Part shown: positions 27,064-35,347 of the stretch, one piece after another | How positions within the stretch are numbered: position 1 is the first letter of the stretch | Layout: the number at the start of each line of letters is the position of its first letter | NCBI GenBank assembly: GCA_944383895.1 | Contig: CALWRH010000004.1 | Location: 81,287 to 145,286, forward strand | Source: an uncultured Christensenellaceae bacterium | Lineage (GTDB): Bacteria > Bacillota > Clostridia > Christensenellales > UBA3700 | Direction of reading: 5' to 3' | Length of the DNA: 64,000 nucleotides | Notes under the pieces: generated by a model | Told to the model about the DNA's origin: nothing | The model's database searches: none | The model's input: only the letters and a program-made list of their open reading frames with translations | Made by a program: the position numbers and the translations under genes

Positions 27064-28722
27064 ATGGAACAGATAAAGTACGAAGACTTCAGAAATTTCG
27101 GATTGCCGCAGAGCATAATACGCGCGCTGGACGAAGAAGGGATATCGACTCCTACCGAGATCCAGCAAAAGGTGATACCTCTCGCAAATGCAGGGGCGGA
27201 CGTTATAGCTAAAGCTCCGACGGGTACGGGCAAGACTCTCGCGTACGTCCTGCCGTTGCTTAAAAACGCAGACGTTGAGTCTAAGACAGCGGGAGCACTC
27301 GTATTGTGTCCTACGAGAGAACTCGCTTTGCAGATAGGTGACGTGATAAAGAGCGCGACCAAGTACACCGAGGGCATACGCACGGCGGTGCTTTACGGCG
27401 GACAGGATATCCAAAGGCAGCTTTTTCTTTTGAGAAAGAAACCGCAGATAATAGTCGGTACGGTAGGCAGAGTGCTCGATCATATAGAGAGAAATACGGT
27501 TAAACTTCAGCAGCTCAAAACGCTTGTGCTCGACGAGTGCGACGTCATGTTGGATATGGGGTTTATCGGCGATATAAGAAAAATCGTTGCTAAAACAGAC
27601 ACGGACAGGCAAAATCTCGTATTTTCCGCTACGATACCCGCGGCTATCGAGAGCCTGTGCTCAGAGATGATGAGAGATCCCGTAAGAGTTCAGGCAGAGT
27701 GCGAAGGCAAAGAACTTCCCGACGTAAAGCAATACTACGTTCTCTTAAAGGACAGCCAGAGAGTGGAGTGTCTTTGCGCGTTGCTTAAAGAGTACGCGCT
27801 CAGGCGCACGATTGTTTTCTGCAACACAAAGTTCAGGGCGGAAAAACTCGCTCACGCAATGAAGAACAAGGGGGTTGAGTGCTGTCTTCTGCACGGAGAT
27901 CTCGATCAGAAAGAGCGCAACGCTGCGATGAAAGGTTACAGAGAGGGCAAATATACGATGCTCGTAAGTACCGACGTTTCCGCACGCGGCATAGACGTTG
28001 ACGACGTGGACGCGGTTATCAATTTCGACCCGCCTGCGGACGAGGATTATTACGTCCACAGGATAGGAAGAACTGCGCGCGCGTTCAGAAAGGGCGCTGC
28101 CTTTACGCTTGCAGAGGCTTATCAGCTGTCATATATACAGGCTTATATACGCAGAACGGGTACGGAGATAACGCCGATCGAACCTGAATTCGATTATTCT
28201 GCAAGTTACACTTTGCCCAAGGACGGCTCAAATAAGAGGGAACTCGAGGCAAGAGCGCGCGACGCCGAAAATTCGACCCGTTTCTTTATCAATATAGGAA
28301 AAAAAGATATGCTCGACAAGCCTTCGCTTGTAAAACTCGTATGCGGAAAGACGGGCGTCAGCGAGTATAAGATAATTGATACTAAAATACGCGACACATA
28401 TTCTTTTATTCAGGTGACCAACGACGAGGCGGATAAAATCGGAAAACTAAAAGGGCTCACTGTCGGCACACGCAGAATAAACGTGGAACTTGCGTCTGAG
28501 GATGCAGAAGAAAAGGAGAAAAAACCGCGCAGGAGCAAAGAGCGTGCCGAGGCTGTCGGGAAAAGGCAGAAACCCGAACGCAAAGAGGGTAAGGACGCTC
28601 GAAGGAAGAGCGGCAAGGATAACAATAAAAACGTCGGCGGCGTAAAGAAAGGAAAAGTATATAATGCAAAAGGACAACTGCAAAATCCTAAGCCGAGGGC
28701 AAAACGCACTAAAAAGTTTTAA
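27064..28722 (+). CDS. DEAD-box ATP-dependent RNA helicase (DbpA/CshA type)
   Basis: A 552-residue RNA helicase. Core motifs: Q motif region 'FGLPQSIIRALDEEGISTPT', Walker A 'APTGTGKT', 'PTRELALQI', 'VGRVLDHI', the DEAD box as 'DECD', 'SATIP', and in the second lobe 'STDVSARGID' and 'HRIGRTAR'. A C-terminal domain ('RFFINIGKKDMLDKPSLVKL') matches the DbpA-type RNA-binding domain, then a long Lys/Arg-rich tail. Such proteins remodel rRNA or mRNA and act in ribosome assembly or cold adaptation. Start chosen at 27064 from the promoter position; the in-frame TTG codons upstream lie within the promoter. No Shine-Dalgarno, consistent with a leaderless message. Confidence 0.92.
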   Translation: MEQIKYEDFRNFGLPQSIIRALDEEGISTPTEIQQKVIPLANAGADVIAKAPTGTGKTLAYVLPLLKNADVESKTAGALVLCPTRELALQIGDVIKSATKYTEGIRTAVLYGGQDIQRQLFLLRKKPQIIVGTVGRVLDHIERNTVKLQQLKTLVLDECDVMLDMGFIGDIRKIVAKTDTDRQNLVFSATIPAAIESLCSEMMRDPVRVQAECEGKELPDVKQYYVLLKDSQRVECLCALLKEYALRRTIVFCNTKFRAEKLAHAMKNKGVECCLLHGDLDQKERNAAMKGYREGKYTMLVSTDVSARGIDVDDVDAVINFDPPADEDYYVHRIGRTARAFRKGAAFTLAEAYQLSYIQAYIRRTGTEITPIEPEFDYSASYTLPKDGSNKRELEARARDAENSTRFFINIGKKDMLDKPSLVKLVCGKTGVSEYKIIDTKIRDTYSFIQVTNDEADKIGKLKGLTVGTRRINVELASEDAEEKEKKPRRSKERAEAVGKRQKPERKEGKDARRKSGKDNNKNVGGVKKGKVYNAKGQLQNPKPRAKRTKKF

Positions 28723-28745
28723 TACGGTAAATCAATGCTGCAATA

Positions 28746-28776
28746 ACGCGTGCCGTTCGGCGCGCGTATATTTTTT
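28746..28776 (+). terminator. Intrinsic terminator
   Basis: A 9-bp GC-rich stem with one wobble (28746-28754 with 28759-28767, loop GTTC) followed by ATATTTTTT, after the helicase gene. Confidence 0.8.
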
Positions 28777-28809
28777 GCTTTTTCGGAAACAATATATCCG
28801 AGGAAAGTT

Positions 28810-29046
28810 ATGAGAGAGATCAGATACGGCTTAGATGCAGCTAAAAAGAGAGTGGGTCTGCTCGCAGGACGGGATATAACGCTCGTCGTGAACAGGGGCA
28901 GAAACAAAATAGAGAAACTGCACGGCAGAATAGACGAAGTGCACGACAGCATATTTACGCTCAAGGAAGTTGAAGGGAAAGTCAATTCTTTTTCATACAG
29001 CGACGTACTGACTAAAAGCGTTAAGTTTTTTCCGCCCGAAGGTTAA
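28810..29046 (+). CDS. veg: Veg family protein
   Basis: A 78-residue protein of the Veg family ('LVVNRGRNKIEKLHGRIDEVH', then 'FTLKEVEGKVNSFSYSDVLT'), a small beta-barrel protein abundant in growing Bacillota and linked in Bacillus to biofilm control and spore outgrowth. The family is about 80-90 residues long, so this is full length. The ATG at 28810 has GAGGAAAG just upstream; an in-frame extension to 28750 crosses the preceding terminator and is rejected. It precedes the DUF3794-LysM gene and ispE; veg and ispE are also near neighbours in Bacillus. Confidence 0.9.
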   Translation: MREIRYGLDAAKKRVGLLAGRDITLVVNRGRNKIEKLHGRIDEVHDSIFTLKEVEGKVNSFSYSDVLTKSVKFFPPEG

Positions 29047-29055
29047 AAAGTTTAC

Positions 29056-29080
29056 AGCCGCGACAAGCGGCTTTTTTTAT
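29056..29080 (+). terminator. Intrinsic terminator after veg
   Basis: A 6-bp stem AGCCGC/GCGGCT (29056-29061 with 29067-29072) followed by a run of seven T. Confidence 0.8.
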
Positions 29081-29147
29081 TCTCCTGTAATATTTGCAGA
29101 AGTCGCAAATATAATTGTTAATGACAAAACTTCATTACGGGGGCAAT

Positions 29148-30638
29148 ATGACTGTTCAAACCAAATTCAATAAGTACGAAAACGACAGCTTAGTAACGGA
29201 AAAATGCGAGCAAATCGTACTCGCGTGCACCATAGACACATCGCTGAAGGGCGGTGCGGACAAGGTGCTCTGTTGCAGAGCGAGCGTATCGGGAATACGC
29301 GTGGTTGCAAGCGACGCTCAGGCGGCAGTAAGCGGAAAACTCAACGTAAAGGCGATATATATTACGCCCGAAGGGGAGCCTGACAGCATAGATTACGTTT
29401 CGGATTTTTCCAAGACAATTGCGTGTCCGTCTGCGGTGGACGGCGCGTTCATAAGGGTAGATGCCAAGGTGATCGACGTACAGGCGGCAACTGAAGGCGG
29501 AACCGTAAAGATACAGACGGTCGTGGAATTCTGTCCGCACGTCGTCGTACACAGAGAATACGAATTGCTTGAGGATGCAGAGGGCGCGTTCATAAAAAGA
29601 GGAACGAGCACTTTCTGCAAATTCGAAGGGCTGACCGAAACCGGGATCACTGTAAACGAGCAGTACGCTACGGGGGCGATCGTAGAAAAAGTGCTCGCAT
29701 TCGATACGTCAGCAGCGGTATGCAAGGTGACCGAAGACGGTGAAGGAGCGTTGGCAGAAGGAGAGGCGTGCGTTACTCTCGTCTATCAGAGCGAAGGCAA
29801 AGCCGTGCAGAAAAACATGGTCCTGCCTTTCGTCCAGAGGATAGAGGGTAAAGAGGGCGCTATTTACGACGTGCGAGCAGAAGTAAAGGATTCCAAACTC
29901 GTTATCGGCGGCGGAGCAAACGAAAACGTCTTTGAAGTAAACGTAGATGTATGTCTTTCCGCAATGGTGTTCAGGATGACTGAGGCTGAGCTCGCGACAG
30001 ATGCGTATTGCCCGACTAAAGAATTGAAATTATCGCGTATGTGTTCGTCTTACAAGTATTTGTGCAAAACTATGCGTACAAGAGAAAGGATAAGCGGCAG
30101 CGTAGAAACGGGTGCCGACGATCTCGGGGTAAGCAGAGTGGTAGCGGCGTTCGAGACTGACAACGCTCTTGCTACCGTCGACGTCGGAGAAGACTGTATA
30201 AGAGCCGAGGGCGCGCTTGCCGTATGCGTGATATACAAAGACGACAACGAAGATTATAAAAACGTGTCCATAGATCTTCCCTATACGATCGAGTTGCCGG
30301 GAAAAGGAGATGCGGCTACGGTCGAAGTTCGTGCATGCGATATTACGGCAAAGGTAAAACGCGACAGCGAGATCGAAGTTACGGCGACCGTATGCATGAG
30401 CATAGACGACGTCTGTGAAGGACGTATAAACGCTATCGACGGAGTAGAAGAAGGTGCGGATATGCAGCCATGCGAAGACGCGGTGAGCATATATTACACA
30501 AAACAAGGGGAAACGCTCTGGGATGTCGCTAAAAAACTCAGTATGTCGCCCGAGGCGATCGCGGCGCAGAATCCTTCGCTCGGAGAGCAATTGAGCGCGG
30601 GAGATAACGTTGTGGTTTACAGAGAGGTCGCCGTGTGA
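29148..30638 (+). CDS. SPOCS/DUF3794 and LysM domain protein
   Basis: A 496-residue protein with repeated SPOCS (DUF3794) beta-domains and a C-terminal LysM ('YYTKQGETLWDVAKKLSMSP', roughly residues 447-492). This combination is found in spore-forming Clostridia in proteins associated with the spore coat or envelope; LysM binds N-acetylglucosamine polymers. No signal peptide is visible, consistent with deposition from the mother-cell cytoplasm. The start at 29148 is preceded by GGGGG about 4 nt away. A TATAAT at 29110-29115 probably serves as -10 without a clear -35 box. In-frame ATG 29121 is too close to that box for a normal leader. The gene sits between veg and ispE. Confidence 0.85.
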   Translation: MTVQTKFNKYENDSLVTEKCEQIVLACTIDTSLKGGADKVLCCRASVSGIRVVASDAQAAVSGKLNVKAIYITPEGEPDSIDYVSDFSKTIACPSAVDGAFIRVDAKVIDVQAATEGGTVKIQTVVEFCPHVVVHREYELLEDAEGAFIKRGTSTFCKFEGLTETGITVNEQYATGAIVEKVLAFDTSAAVCKVTEDGEGALAEGEACVTLVYQSEGKAVQKNMVLPFVQRIEGKEGAIYDVRAEVKDSKLVIGGGANENVFEVNVDVCLSAMVFRMTEAELATDAYCPTKELKLSRMCSSYKYLCKTMRTRERISGSVETGADDLGVSRVVAAFETDNALATVDVGEDCIRAEGALAVCVIYKDDNEDYKNVSIDLPYTIELPGKGDAATVEVRACDITAKVKRDSEIEVTATVCMSIDDVCEGRINAIDGVEEGADMQPCEDAVSIYYTKQGETLWDVAKKLSMSPEAIAAQNPSLGEQLSAGDNVVVYREVAV

Positions 30639-30644
30639 TATAAT
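30616..30644 (+). promoter_or_regulatory. Promoter of ispE, leaderless type
   Basis: TTTACA (30616-30621), 17-nt spacer, TATAAT (30639-30644), then 6 nt to the ATG at 30651. It overlaps the 3' end of the upstream LysM gene. Confidence 0.7.
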
Positions 30645-30650
30645 TGACTT

Positions 30651-31460
30651 ATGGAAGAAATCAGACTCAAGGTACACGCAAAAATAAATCTCACGCTTGA
30701 AATCACGGGCGTCAACGACAGGGGCTATCACGAGCTTGACATGTTGTGTTGTTCGATCTCTCCTTACGACGAGGTATGCGTGAGAGTTTCGGACTCTGTA
30801 AAAGTAACAATGGACGGTACGGTAGCGGGAAGCGAGAACACCGCATACCGTGCCGCTCTTGTCGTTTCAGAACAAAGCGGAACAGCTCTCGACGTAACGA
30901 TAAAAAAGGGTATACCGTCTTCGGCAGGACTCGGAGGTTCGTCCGCGGACGCGAGCGCGGTATTTTACGCCGCGGTAAAGCTCGGGCTCGTAGACACGGA
31001 TACTGCTGAAAAGCTTTGCGTCAAGGTCGGCAGCGACGTATCGTATATGATGCGCGGAGGATATTGCAGACTACGCGGAGAGGGAGAGAGAATAACTCCT
31101 TTAGGCAATGTCGATTACACCGTTGCCGTCGTGCAGAAAGAGATAGGCGCGTCTACTGCGGAAGTTTACAGGGGATACGACGAAGCCCCCGTCAAAGGGA
31201 TAGGAGTCGATGCGGTATTGAGAGGAGAGCCTTATTATAACGTGCTTGAAAAGTCTGCCGTCAAAAGGTGCGGAGCTATCTCAGAAACAAAGCGTCGTCT
31301 TGAAGAGTTGTACGGCAACGCAGTAATGACGGGCAGCGGCAGTGCGGTTTTTGCGATAGTAGCGGACAATGCGGACGAAAATCTGCTCAAAGAAAAGTTT
31401 GCAGACTGCATGTTTGCCGAAATAGTCAGGACGTGTCCTTCGGGCATAGAAGAAATATGA
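30651..31460 (+). CDS. ispE: 4-diphosphocytidyl-2-C-methyl-D-erythritol kinase
   Basis: A 269-residue GHMP kinase that phosphorylates the 2-hydroxyl of CDP-methylerythritol in the MEP pathway of isoprenoid synthesis. Visible: N-terminal 'HAKINLTLEITG' and 'RGYHELDML', the ATP loop 'GIPSSAGLGGSSADAS' (residues 87-102) with the catalytic Asp expected within 'SSAD', and the C-terminal 'MTGSGSAVFAI'. Length is normal for the family (about 280). There is no Shine-Dalgarno. The TATAAT of its own promoter ends 6 nt before the ATG, so a leaderless transcript is likely even though the upstream gene ends only 12 nt away. Confidence 0.95.
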   Translation: MEEIRLKVHAKINLTLEITGVNDRGYHELDMLCCSISPYDEVCVRVSDSVKVTMDGTVAGSENTAYRAALVVSEQSGTALDVTIKKGIPSSAGLGGSSADASAVFYAAVKLGLVDTDTAEKLCVKVGSDVSYMMRGGYCRLRGEGERITPLGNVDYTVAVVQKEIGASTAEVYRGYDEAPVKGIGVDAVLRGEPYYNVLEKSAVKRCGAISETKRRLEELYGNAVMTGSGSAVFAIVADNADENLLKEKFADCMFAEIVRTCPSGIEEI

Positions 31461-31484
31461 TTTTTATATAGAACTCAATTGTTT

Positions 31485-31516
31485 ACCCCTTCCGTTTCGG
31501 GAGGGGTTTTTCTTTA
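31485..31516 (+). terminator. Intrinsic terminator after ispE
   Basis: Stem ACCCCTTCCG pairing with CGGGAGGGGT (31485-31494 with 31498-31507, loop TTT), followed by TTTTTCTTT. Confidence 0.85.
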
Positions 31517-31588
31517 TTGTATAAAGGCTTTGTCACGAAAAGAATAAAATCCGTAAGACTGTCAATAATCGTTGCAGGAGGACAGGAT

Positions 31589-32125
31589 ATGAAAAAAGTA
31601 TTTGTTATCATAGCGGCACTCGTATTGCTGCTCGTAGTGATAAATTTTGTATTTGCAGATAAAGACGAGGACAACGGCGTAAATGCGGATTATCTCAGGA
31701 TACATATTCGTGCCAACAGCAATTCAGAGGCGGATCAGAATATAAAATATGAAGTGAAAGCCGCCGTAGTAGACGCGCTCACCCCTGAACTTCAGGGAGT
31801 TACAAGCAAGAAAGACGCGATGAAAATAATAGAAAAAAACATCTCAGAGATAGATGACGTCTGCGAAAACGTGCTAAGACAACACGGTTATTATTACGGC
31901 GCAGAAACAAGGCTTTGTCAGGATAGTTTCCCTGCAAGAACGTACGGAGAACTTACACTCGAGAGCGGTGTTTACGACGCGCTTATCGTAGATCTCGGCA
32001 GCGGCGAAGGCGACAATTGGTGGTGCGTTGTATTTCCTCCGCTTTGCTTTGTCCCGGACGGTGACGGAGAGAAAGTTACATACAAATCGTTGATCGTCGA
32101 GTGGTTTGAAAAACTGTTCGGTTGA
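31589..32125 (+). CDS. spoIIR: Stage II sporulation protein R
   Basis: A 178-residue SpoIIR protein. In Bacillus it is made in the forespore under sigma-F, exported, and signals the SpoIIGA protease in the mother cell to activate pro-sigma-E. Features: N-terminal transmembrane/signal segment (about residues 4-22), 'LRIHIRANSNSEADQNIKYEVKAAV' matching the family start, and 'GDNWWCVVFPPLCFV' near the C-terminus. Start chosen at 31589 because GGAGG lies about 10 nt upstream; in-frame extensions run into the ispE terminator. sleB begins 13 nt downstream, so this forms a spore-related operon with sleB and ypeB. Confidence 0.92.
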   Translation: MKKVFVIIAALVLLLVVINFVFADKDEDNGVNADYLRIHIRANSNSEADQNIKYEVKAAVVDALTPELQGVTSKKDAMKIIEKNISEIDDVCENVLRQHGYYYGAETRLCQDSFPARTYGELTLESGVYDALIVDLGSGEGDNWWCVVFPPLCFVPDGDGEKVTYKSLIVEWFEKLFG

Positions 32126-32138
32126 TCTTTGGAGGTAT

Positions 32139-32837
32139 ATGAAAAAAACAACTGTATTGAGAGCGGTATGCGCAGTGCTTATACTTGCTGTCATCGCGGT
32201 GCCGATAGCCGTATTCGGCGGAACGGACGCTTCTGAAACAGAGGACAGCGTAGTTCTCAAGGTCGGATCGAGCGGCGCGCAGGTAAAGACGTTGCAGACA
32301 AAGCTCAACAATTGGGGTTACGATGCGGGCACCGTAGACGGCATCTTCGGATCGAAAACGCAAGCCGCGGTAAAGAGGTTTCAGCAGAAAAACGGACTTG
32401 TCGCCGACGGGATCGTGGGAGCAAAGACTGCGGCTGCGCTCGGCATGACTCTGACGTCGTCCTCGAGTTCCAACAGCAGCTATTCGTCGCAGGACGTCTA
32501 TCTGCTTGCAAAATGCATCCACGCAGAGGCGAGAGGAGAGCCTTATGTCGGACAGGTCGCGGTAGGCGCGGTCGTGCTCAACAGAGTCAGAAGCAGCAAT
32601 TTTCCCAACACGATAGCGGGAGTTATTTATCAGCCTTACGCTTTTACCGCCGTCATTGACGGACAGATGAATCTCGAGCCCAACGAAACGGCTTATAACG
32701 CTGCGCGCGACGCAATGAACGGCTGGGATCCCACAAACGGGTGTATATATTATTACAACCCTGCCACGGCAACGAGTTCGTGGATATGGTCGCGCCCCGT
32801 CATGATAACGATAGGCAAGCACAATTTTGCGAAATAA
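32139..32837 (+). CDS. sleB: Spore cortex-lytic enzyme SleB
   Basis: A 232-residue exported hydrolase. Signal/anchor segment about residues 7-26; peptidoglycan-binding domain (PG_binding_1) at about 38-102 ('GSSGAQVKTLQTKLNNWGY', 'VDGIFGSKTQAAVKRFQ'); a Ser-rich linker; then the SleB/Hydrolase_2 catalytic domain from about 118 to the end ('LLAKCIHAEARGEPYVGQ' with Glu130 as probable catalytic acid). SleB is a lytic transglycosylase that degrades muramic-delta-lactam cortex during germination. Start at 32139 has GGAGG 5 nt upstream. It is followed by ypeB, its known partner, in the usual order. Confidence 0.93.
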   Translation: MKKTTVLRAVCAVLILAVIAVPIAVFGGTDASETEDSVVLKVGSSGAQVKTLQTKLNNWGYDAGTVDGIFGSKTQAAVKRFQQKNGLVADGIVGAKTAAALGMTLTSSSSSNSSYSSQDVYLLAKCIHAEARGEPYVGQVAVGAVVLNRVRSSNFPNTIAGVIYQPYAFTAVIDGQMNLEPNETAYNAARDAMNGWDPTNGCIYYYNPATATSSWIWSRPVMITIGKHNFAK

Positions 32838-32846
32838 GAGGTGTAA

Positions 32847-34226
32847 ATGGATCCTGAAATGAAAGAAATGACAACAAAATGTTTCAGAGGACGTCTGAAG
32901 ACCTTTCATTACGTCGCATGGGCGTTTGTCGTGCTGCTTGTAGCGGCGGTGATAACGCTCGGCGTGTTTCTCGGAATAACGGTAAACGATAAAAACGCTT
33001 TGACTATGCGTTCTGAAAACGGGTATCTGTCCTCTTATTATACGTTGACGGACAGTCTGTTGCAGATAGAAAACAACCTCAGCAAAATGCGCGTGGTCAG
33101 GACTCCGTCTCTTCAATCCGAGCTCCTGACAAAGGCGGCTATAAACGCAGAGGTTTCGGAGCAGTGTCTTTCCGCGCTGAGTATTTCGGACGCGAATATG
33201 CAGAGCACGGTAAAATTCTGCAATCAGGTCGGAGATTACAGCCTGTATCTTCTGCGAAAGCTCCACAGCGGAGAAAGTCTTTCCGATACCGATTATTCCA
33301 CTCTCGACAAGCTGTACGAAACGACCCGTCTGCTCGGAGAAAAGATGAATTCGCTTTCCGAAAAGATATCATCCGGAGATTACTCTTTTTCTGCTGATCT
33401 CGGGGCTGAAGACGACGCTTTTTCGTCCATAGTTTCGGATATAGCTGACGGAGCTATCGAGTATCCCGCGCTGATATACGACGGACCTTTCAGCGACGGT
33501 CTGGACGATCCTTCTCCCGTTGCGCTCGAAGGTGAAGAAATATCGCAGGAGAAGGGCGCGGAACTGCTCAAGACCTATCTCACCGATTACAGCAACGTCA
33601 GCGTGAAGTACGAAGGCGAGCTCGGCGGATTTATCGAGTGTTACTCTTATTCCTTTACCGCGGGTGAAGTTTCGGGCAACGCGCAACTCAGCAAGATCGG
33701 AGGTAAACTCGTTATGGCTGACGTGAACGACAGCGTCAGCGATCCCAAGTTCACCAAGGAAGAGGGCGTAGAACTTGCAGAGCAGTACTGCGAGAAAATA
33801 GGTATAGATAATATGTCGGCAGTGTGGGCTTGCGTTACGGACAGCGAACTTTACGTCAATCTCTGTTACAAAGAAGACGGCATCGTATTCTATCCCGATA
33901 TGGCGAAGATCAAAGTGTCTTTGCAGACGGGCAGAATAACGGGGTTCGAGGCAAGAGAATATATCTATAATCATACAGAGAGGGATACCGACTATACCGT
34001 ATCGATAACCGAAGAAGAGGCTCTTGCGGTCGGTTACGGAGAGATGAAAGTCGAAAGTGTTCGTCTTGCAGTAATACCGATGGACGCAGGCGGCGAAAAG
34101 CTGACTTACGAGGTGTACGGTACGATAGACGGTTACGGATTTTTCGTTTACGTCGATGCGGCAACGGGCAAGGACGTGAGAGTTCTGCAGGTCATAGACA
34201 GCGACGAAGGCGAATTGCTTATGTAA
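32847..34226 (+). CDS. ypeB: Germination protein YpeB
   Basis: A 459-residue partner of SleB that is needed for its stable localisation in spores. N-terminal cytoplasmic segment, transmembrane helix about residues 25-47, a helical region to about 190, then PepSY-like beta/alpha repeats in the C-terminal half ('KEEGVELAEQYCEKIGIDNM', 'EEEALAVGYGEMKVE', 'YFVYVDAATGKDVRV'-like end). AGAGGTG precedes the ATG, 9 nt after the sleB stop. An intrinsic terminator follows, so it is the last gene of the spoIIR-sleB-ypeB operon. Confidence 0.92.
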   Translation: MDPEMKEMTTKCFRGRLKTFHYVAWAFVVLLVAAVITLGVFLGITVNDKNALTMRSENGYLSSYYTLTDSLLQIENNLSKMRVVRTPSLQSELLTKAAINAEVSEQCLSALSISDANMQSTVKFCNQVGDYSLYLLRKLHSGESLSDTDYSTLDKLYETTRLLGEKMNSLSEKISSGDYSFSADLGAEDDAFSSIVSDIADGAIEYPALIYDGPFSDGLDDPSPVALEGEEISQEKGAELLKTYLTDYSNVSVKYEGELGGFIECYSYSFTAGEVSGNAQLSKIGGKLVMADVNDSVSDPKFTKEEGVELAEQYCEKIGIDNMSAVWACVTDSELYVNLCYKEDGIVFYPDMAKIKVSLQTGRITGFEAREYIYNHTERDTDYTVSITEEEALAVGYGEMKVESVRLAVIPMDAGGEKLTYEVYGTIDGYGFFVYVDAATGKDVRVLQVIDSDEGELLM

Positions 34227-34254
34227 ACAATATAAAATATAAAAAAATAGAACG

Positions 34255-34280
34255 ACGCGTCCGAAAGGGCGCGTTTTTTC
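34255..34280 (+). terminator. Intrinsic terminator after ypeB
   Basis: An 8-bp stem with one G-U pair (34255-34262 with 34267-34274) closed by a GAAA tetraloop and followed by TTTTTTC. Confidence 0.85.
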
Positions 34281-34296
34281 ATGCGAAACCGTGGTC

Positions 34297-34325
34297 TTGT
34301 ATGAGCAAACTTTTTATGTTATAAT
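34297..34325 (+). promoter_or_regulatory. Promoter of the TIR-like gene
   Basis: TTGTAT (34297-34302), 17-nt spacer, TATAAT (34320-34325), 25 nt before the start codon. Confidence 0.7.
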
Positions 34326-34350
34326 TAAAAAAAGCGCGGGGGTTACGCTT

Positions 34351-35049
34351 ATGCCGAGATTTGATTTTTACGTCGGATTCGGTTTCGACGATTACGACAG
34401 TGCGGCAAGGATCGCAAGAGAATTGCAGGCGGACGGCAGGACGTGTTTTACAGACTCTTATATCTGTGAAGAAGTACTGCGTGAAGAAGATGTAAGCGTC
34501 GCGCTCGATTACAGCGACGGCGCGGTGATGATCATAGGAGAAAGCGGCGACGGCACTGTCCGTATGGCTGAGATTGCCGCAGGGATAGGACTTCCCGTTT
34601 CGCTTATCGTGCCGCAGGGCAAAGCTGTGCCGAGAAGTCTTGCCGGATACGAGGGACTCAAAGTTTATGCGCGGGGCGGAGAAGAGTGGGAAAAAACAGT
34701 CGCCGACGCGATCGTCAAAGACAATCCGATTGACGAAGACACCGCTCGGCTTCTCAAAATGATGTCGGTATTCGAACAGGACAACGGCAGGTTCGAGATA
34801 GAGTTTTCGCTTAAGAAATTATCGGCTCTCCGAGAAGTCGCAAAAGTCAGGCAAGAACTCGTTCCCGTATACATCAAAGGGATATTCGAGAGTGCGAAAC
34901 TCGATTGGAACAACGCAGACAAAGAGGAGCTTAAAGGTTGGTGGGACGCCTTGACGTTTGCGAGAGAAAATGCCGGCAGCGGGTCGCTTGCCGACATAAG
35001 ACTTCTTGAATCGATAATGTACAGAGTCAGGAAAGTTCTGTTTCCTTGA
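34351..35049 (+). CDS. Hypothetical protein with possible TIR-like N-terminal domain
   Basis: A 232-residue soluble protein. Residues 3-120 have the alternating strand/helix pattern of a flavodoxin or TIR-like fold: 'FDFYVGFGFDDYDSAARIA', 'DYSDGAVMIIG', then a helix with Glu74 ('RMAEIAAGIGLPVSLIV') where TIR NADases have their catalytic Glu. The C-terminal ~100 residues are helical with no known domain. The similarity is by eye and weak, so this could be another Rossmann-like protein. Start at 34351 is set by GGGGG about 10 nt upstream and by the promoter. Single-gene unit between two terminators. Confidence 0.4.
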   Translation: MPRFDFYVGFGFDDYDSAARIARELQADGRTCFTDSYICEEVLREEDVSVALDYSDGAVMIIGESGDGTVRMAEIAAGIGLPVSLIVPQGKAVPRSLAGYEGLKVYARGGEEWEKTVADAIVKDNPIDEDTARLLKMMSVFEQDNGRFEIEFSLKKLSALREVAKVRQELVPVYIKGIFESAKLDWNNADKEELKGWWDALTFARENAGSGSLADIRLLESIMYRVRKVLFP

Positions 35050-35088
35050 TACATATTTTGTATTGTTTGTCAACACGGGCACGAAAAA

Positions 35089-35117
35089 AAACTGCGACGT
35101 ATCCGTCGCAGTTTTTC
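35089..35117. terminator. Bidirectional intrinsic terminator
   Basis: An 11-bp perfect stem (35089-35099 with 35104-35114) with T residues on the right and a long A tract on the left. It serves the TIR-like gene and the convergent small gene, whose stop codon overlaps its edge. Confidence 0.85.
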
Positions 35118-35343
35118 AAAGCGTTATTTCGACTATCGTTTTGCCTTCTTTGTTGGTTATTTCTACCAGCTTCAGTTTTCCGAAGTTTTTGCGCGCCTTT
35201 TTCAGCTCTTTCGTCAGTTCGCCTACCGACGGCTTTTTGTTAGTGCCGTCATCTTTCATGACGTATTTGATTATCCCCCACGCGGCGATTCTTGTAGGGA
35301 GATACAGTTTTATTTTTATGTCGTCGTTTACTAATATCTTCAT
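35116..35343 (-). CDS. Small SHOCT-like/beta-domain protein
   Basis: A 75-residue protein. Its N-terminal 'KILVNDDIKIKLYLPTRIA' resembles the C-terminal 'LLLKIQVESSDDDTVKVNIP' part of the preceding regulator, so both may carry the same small beta-strand/helix domain often found with SHOCT-like or anti-sigma-type regulators. The start is 4 nt after the stop of the XRE gene, without its own strong ribosome binding site, so translation is probably coupled. Confidence 0.6.
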   Translation of the reverse strand: MKILVNDDIKIKLYLPTRIAAWGIIKYVMKDDGTNKKPSVGELTKELKKARKNFGKLKLVEITNKEGKTIVEITL

Positions 35344-35347
35344 ATCG

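Noticed and set aside
31500..31588. Sigma-F promoter upstream of spoIIR
   Set aside because: A GTATA at 31519-31523 is present, but no convincing forespore -10 at the right spacing was found.
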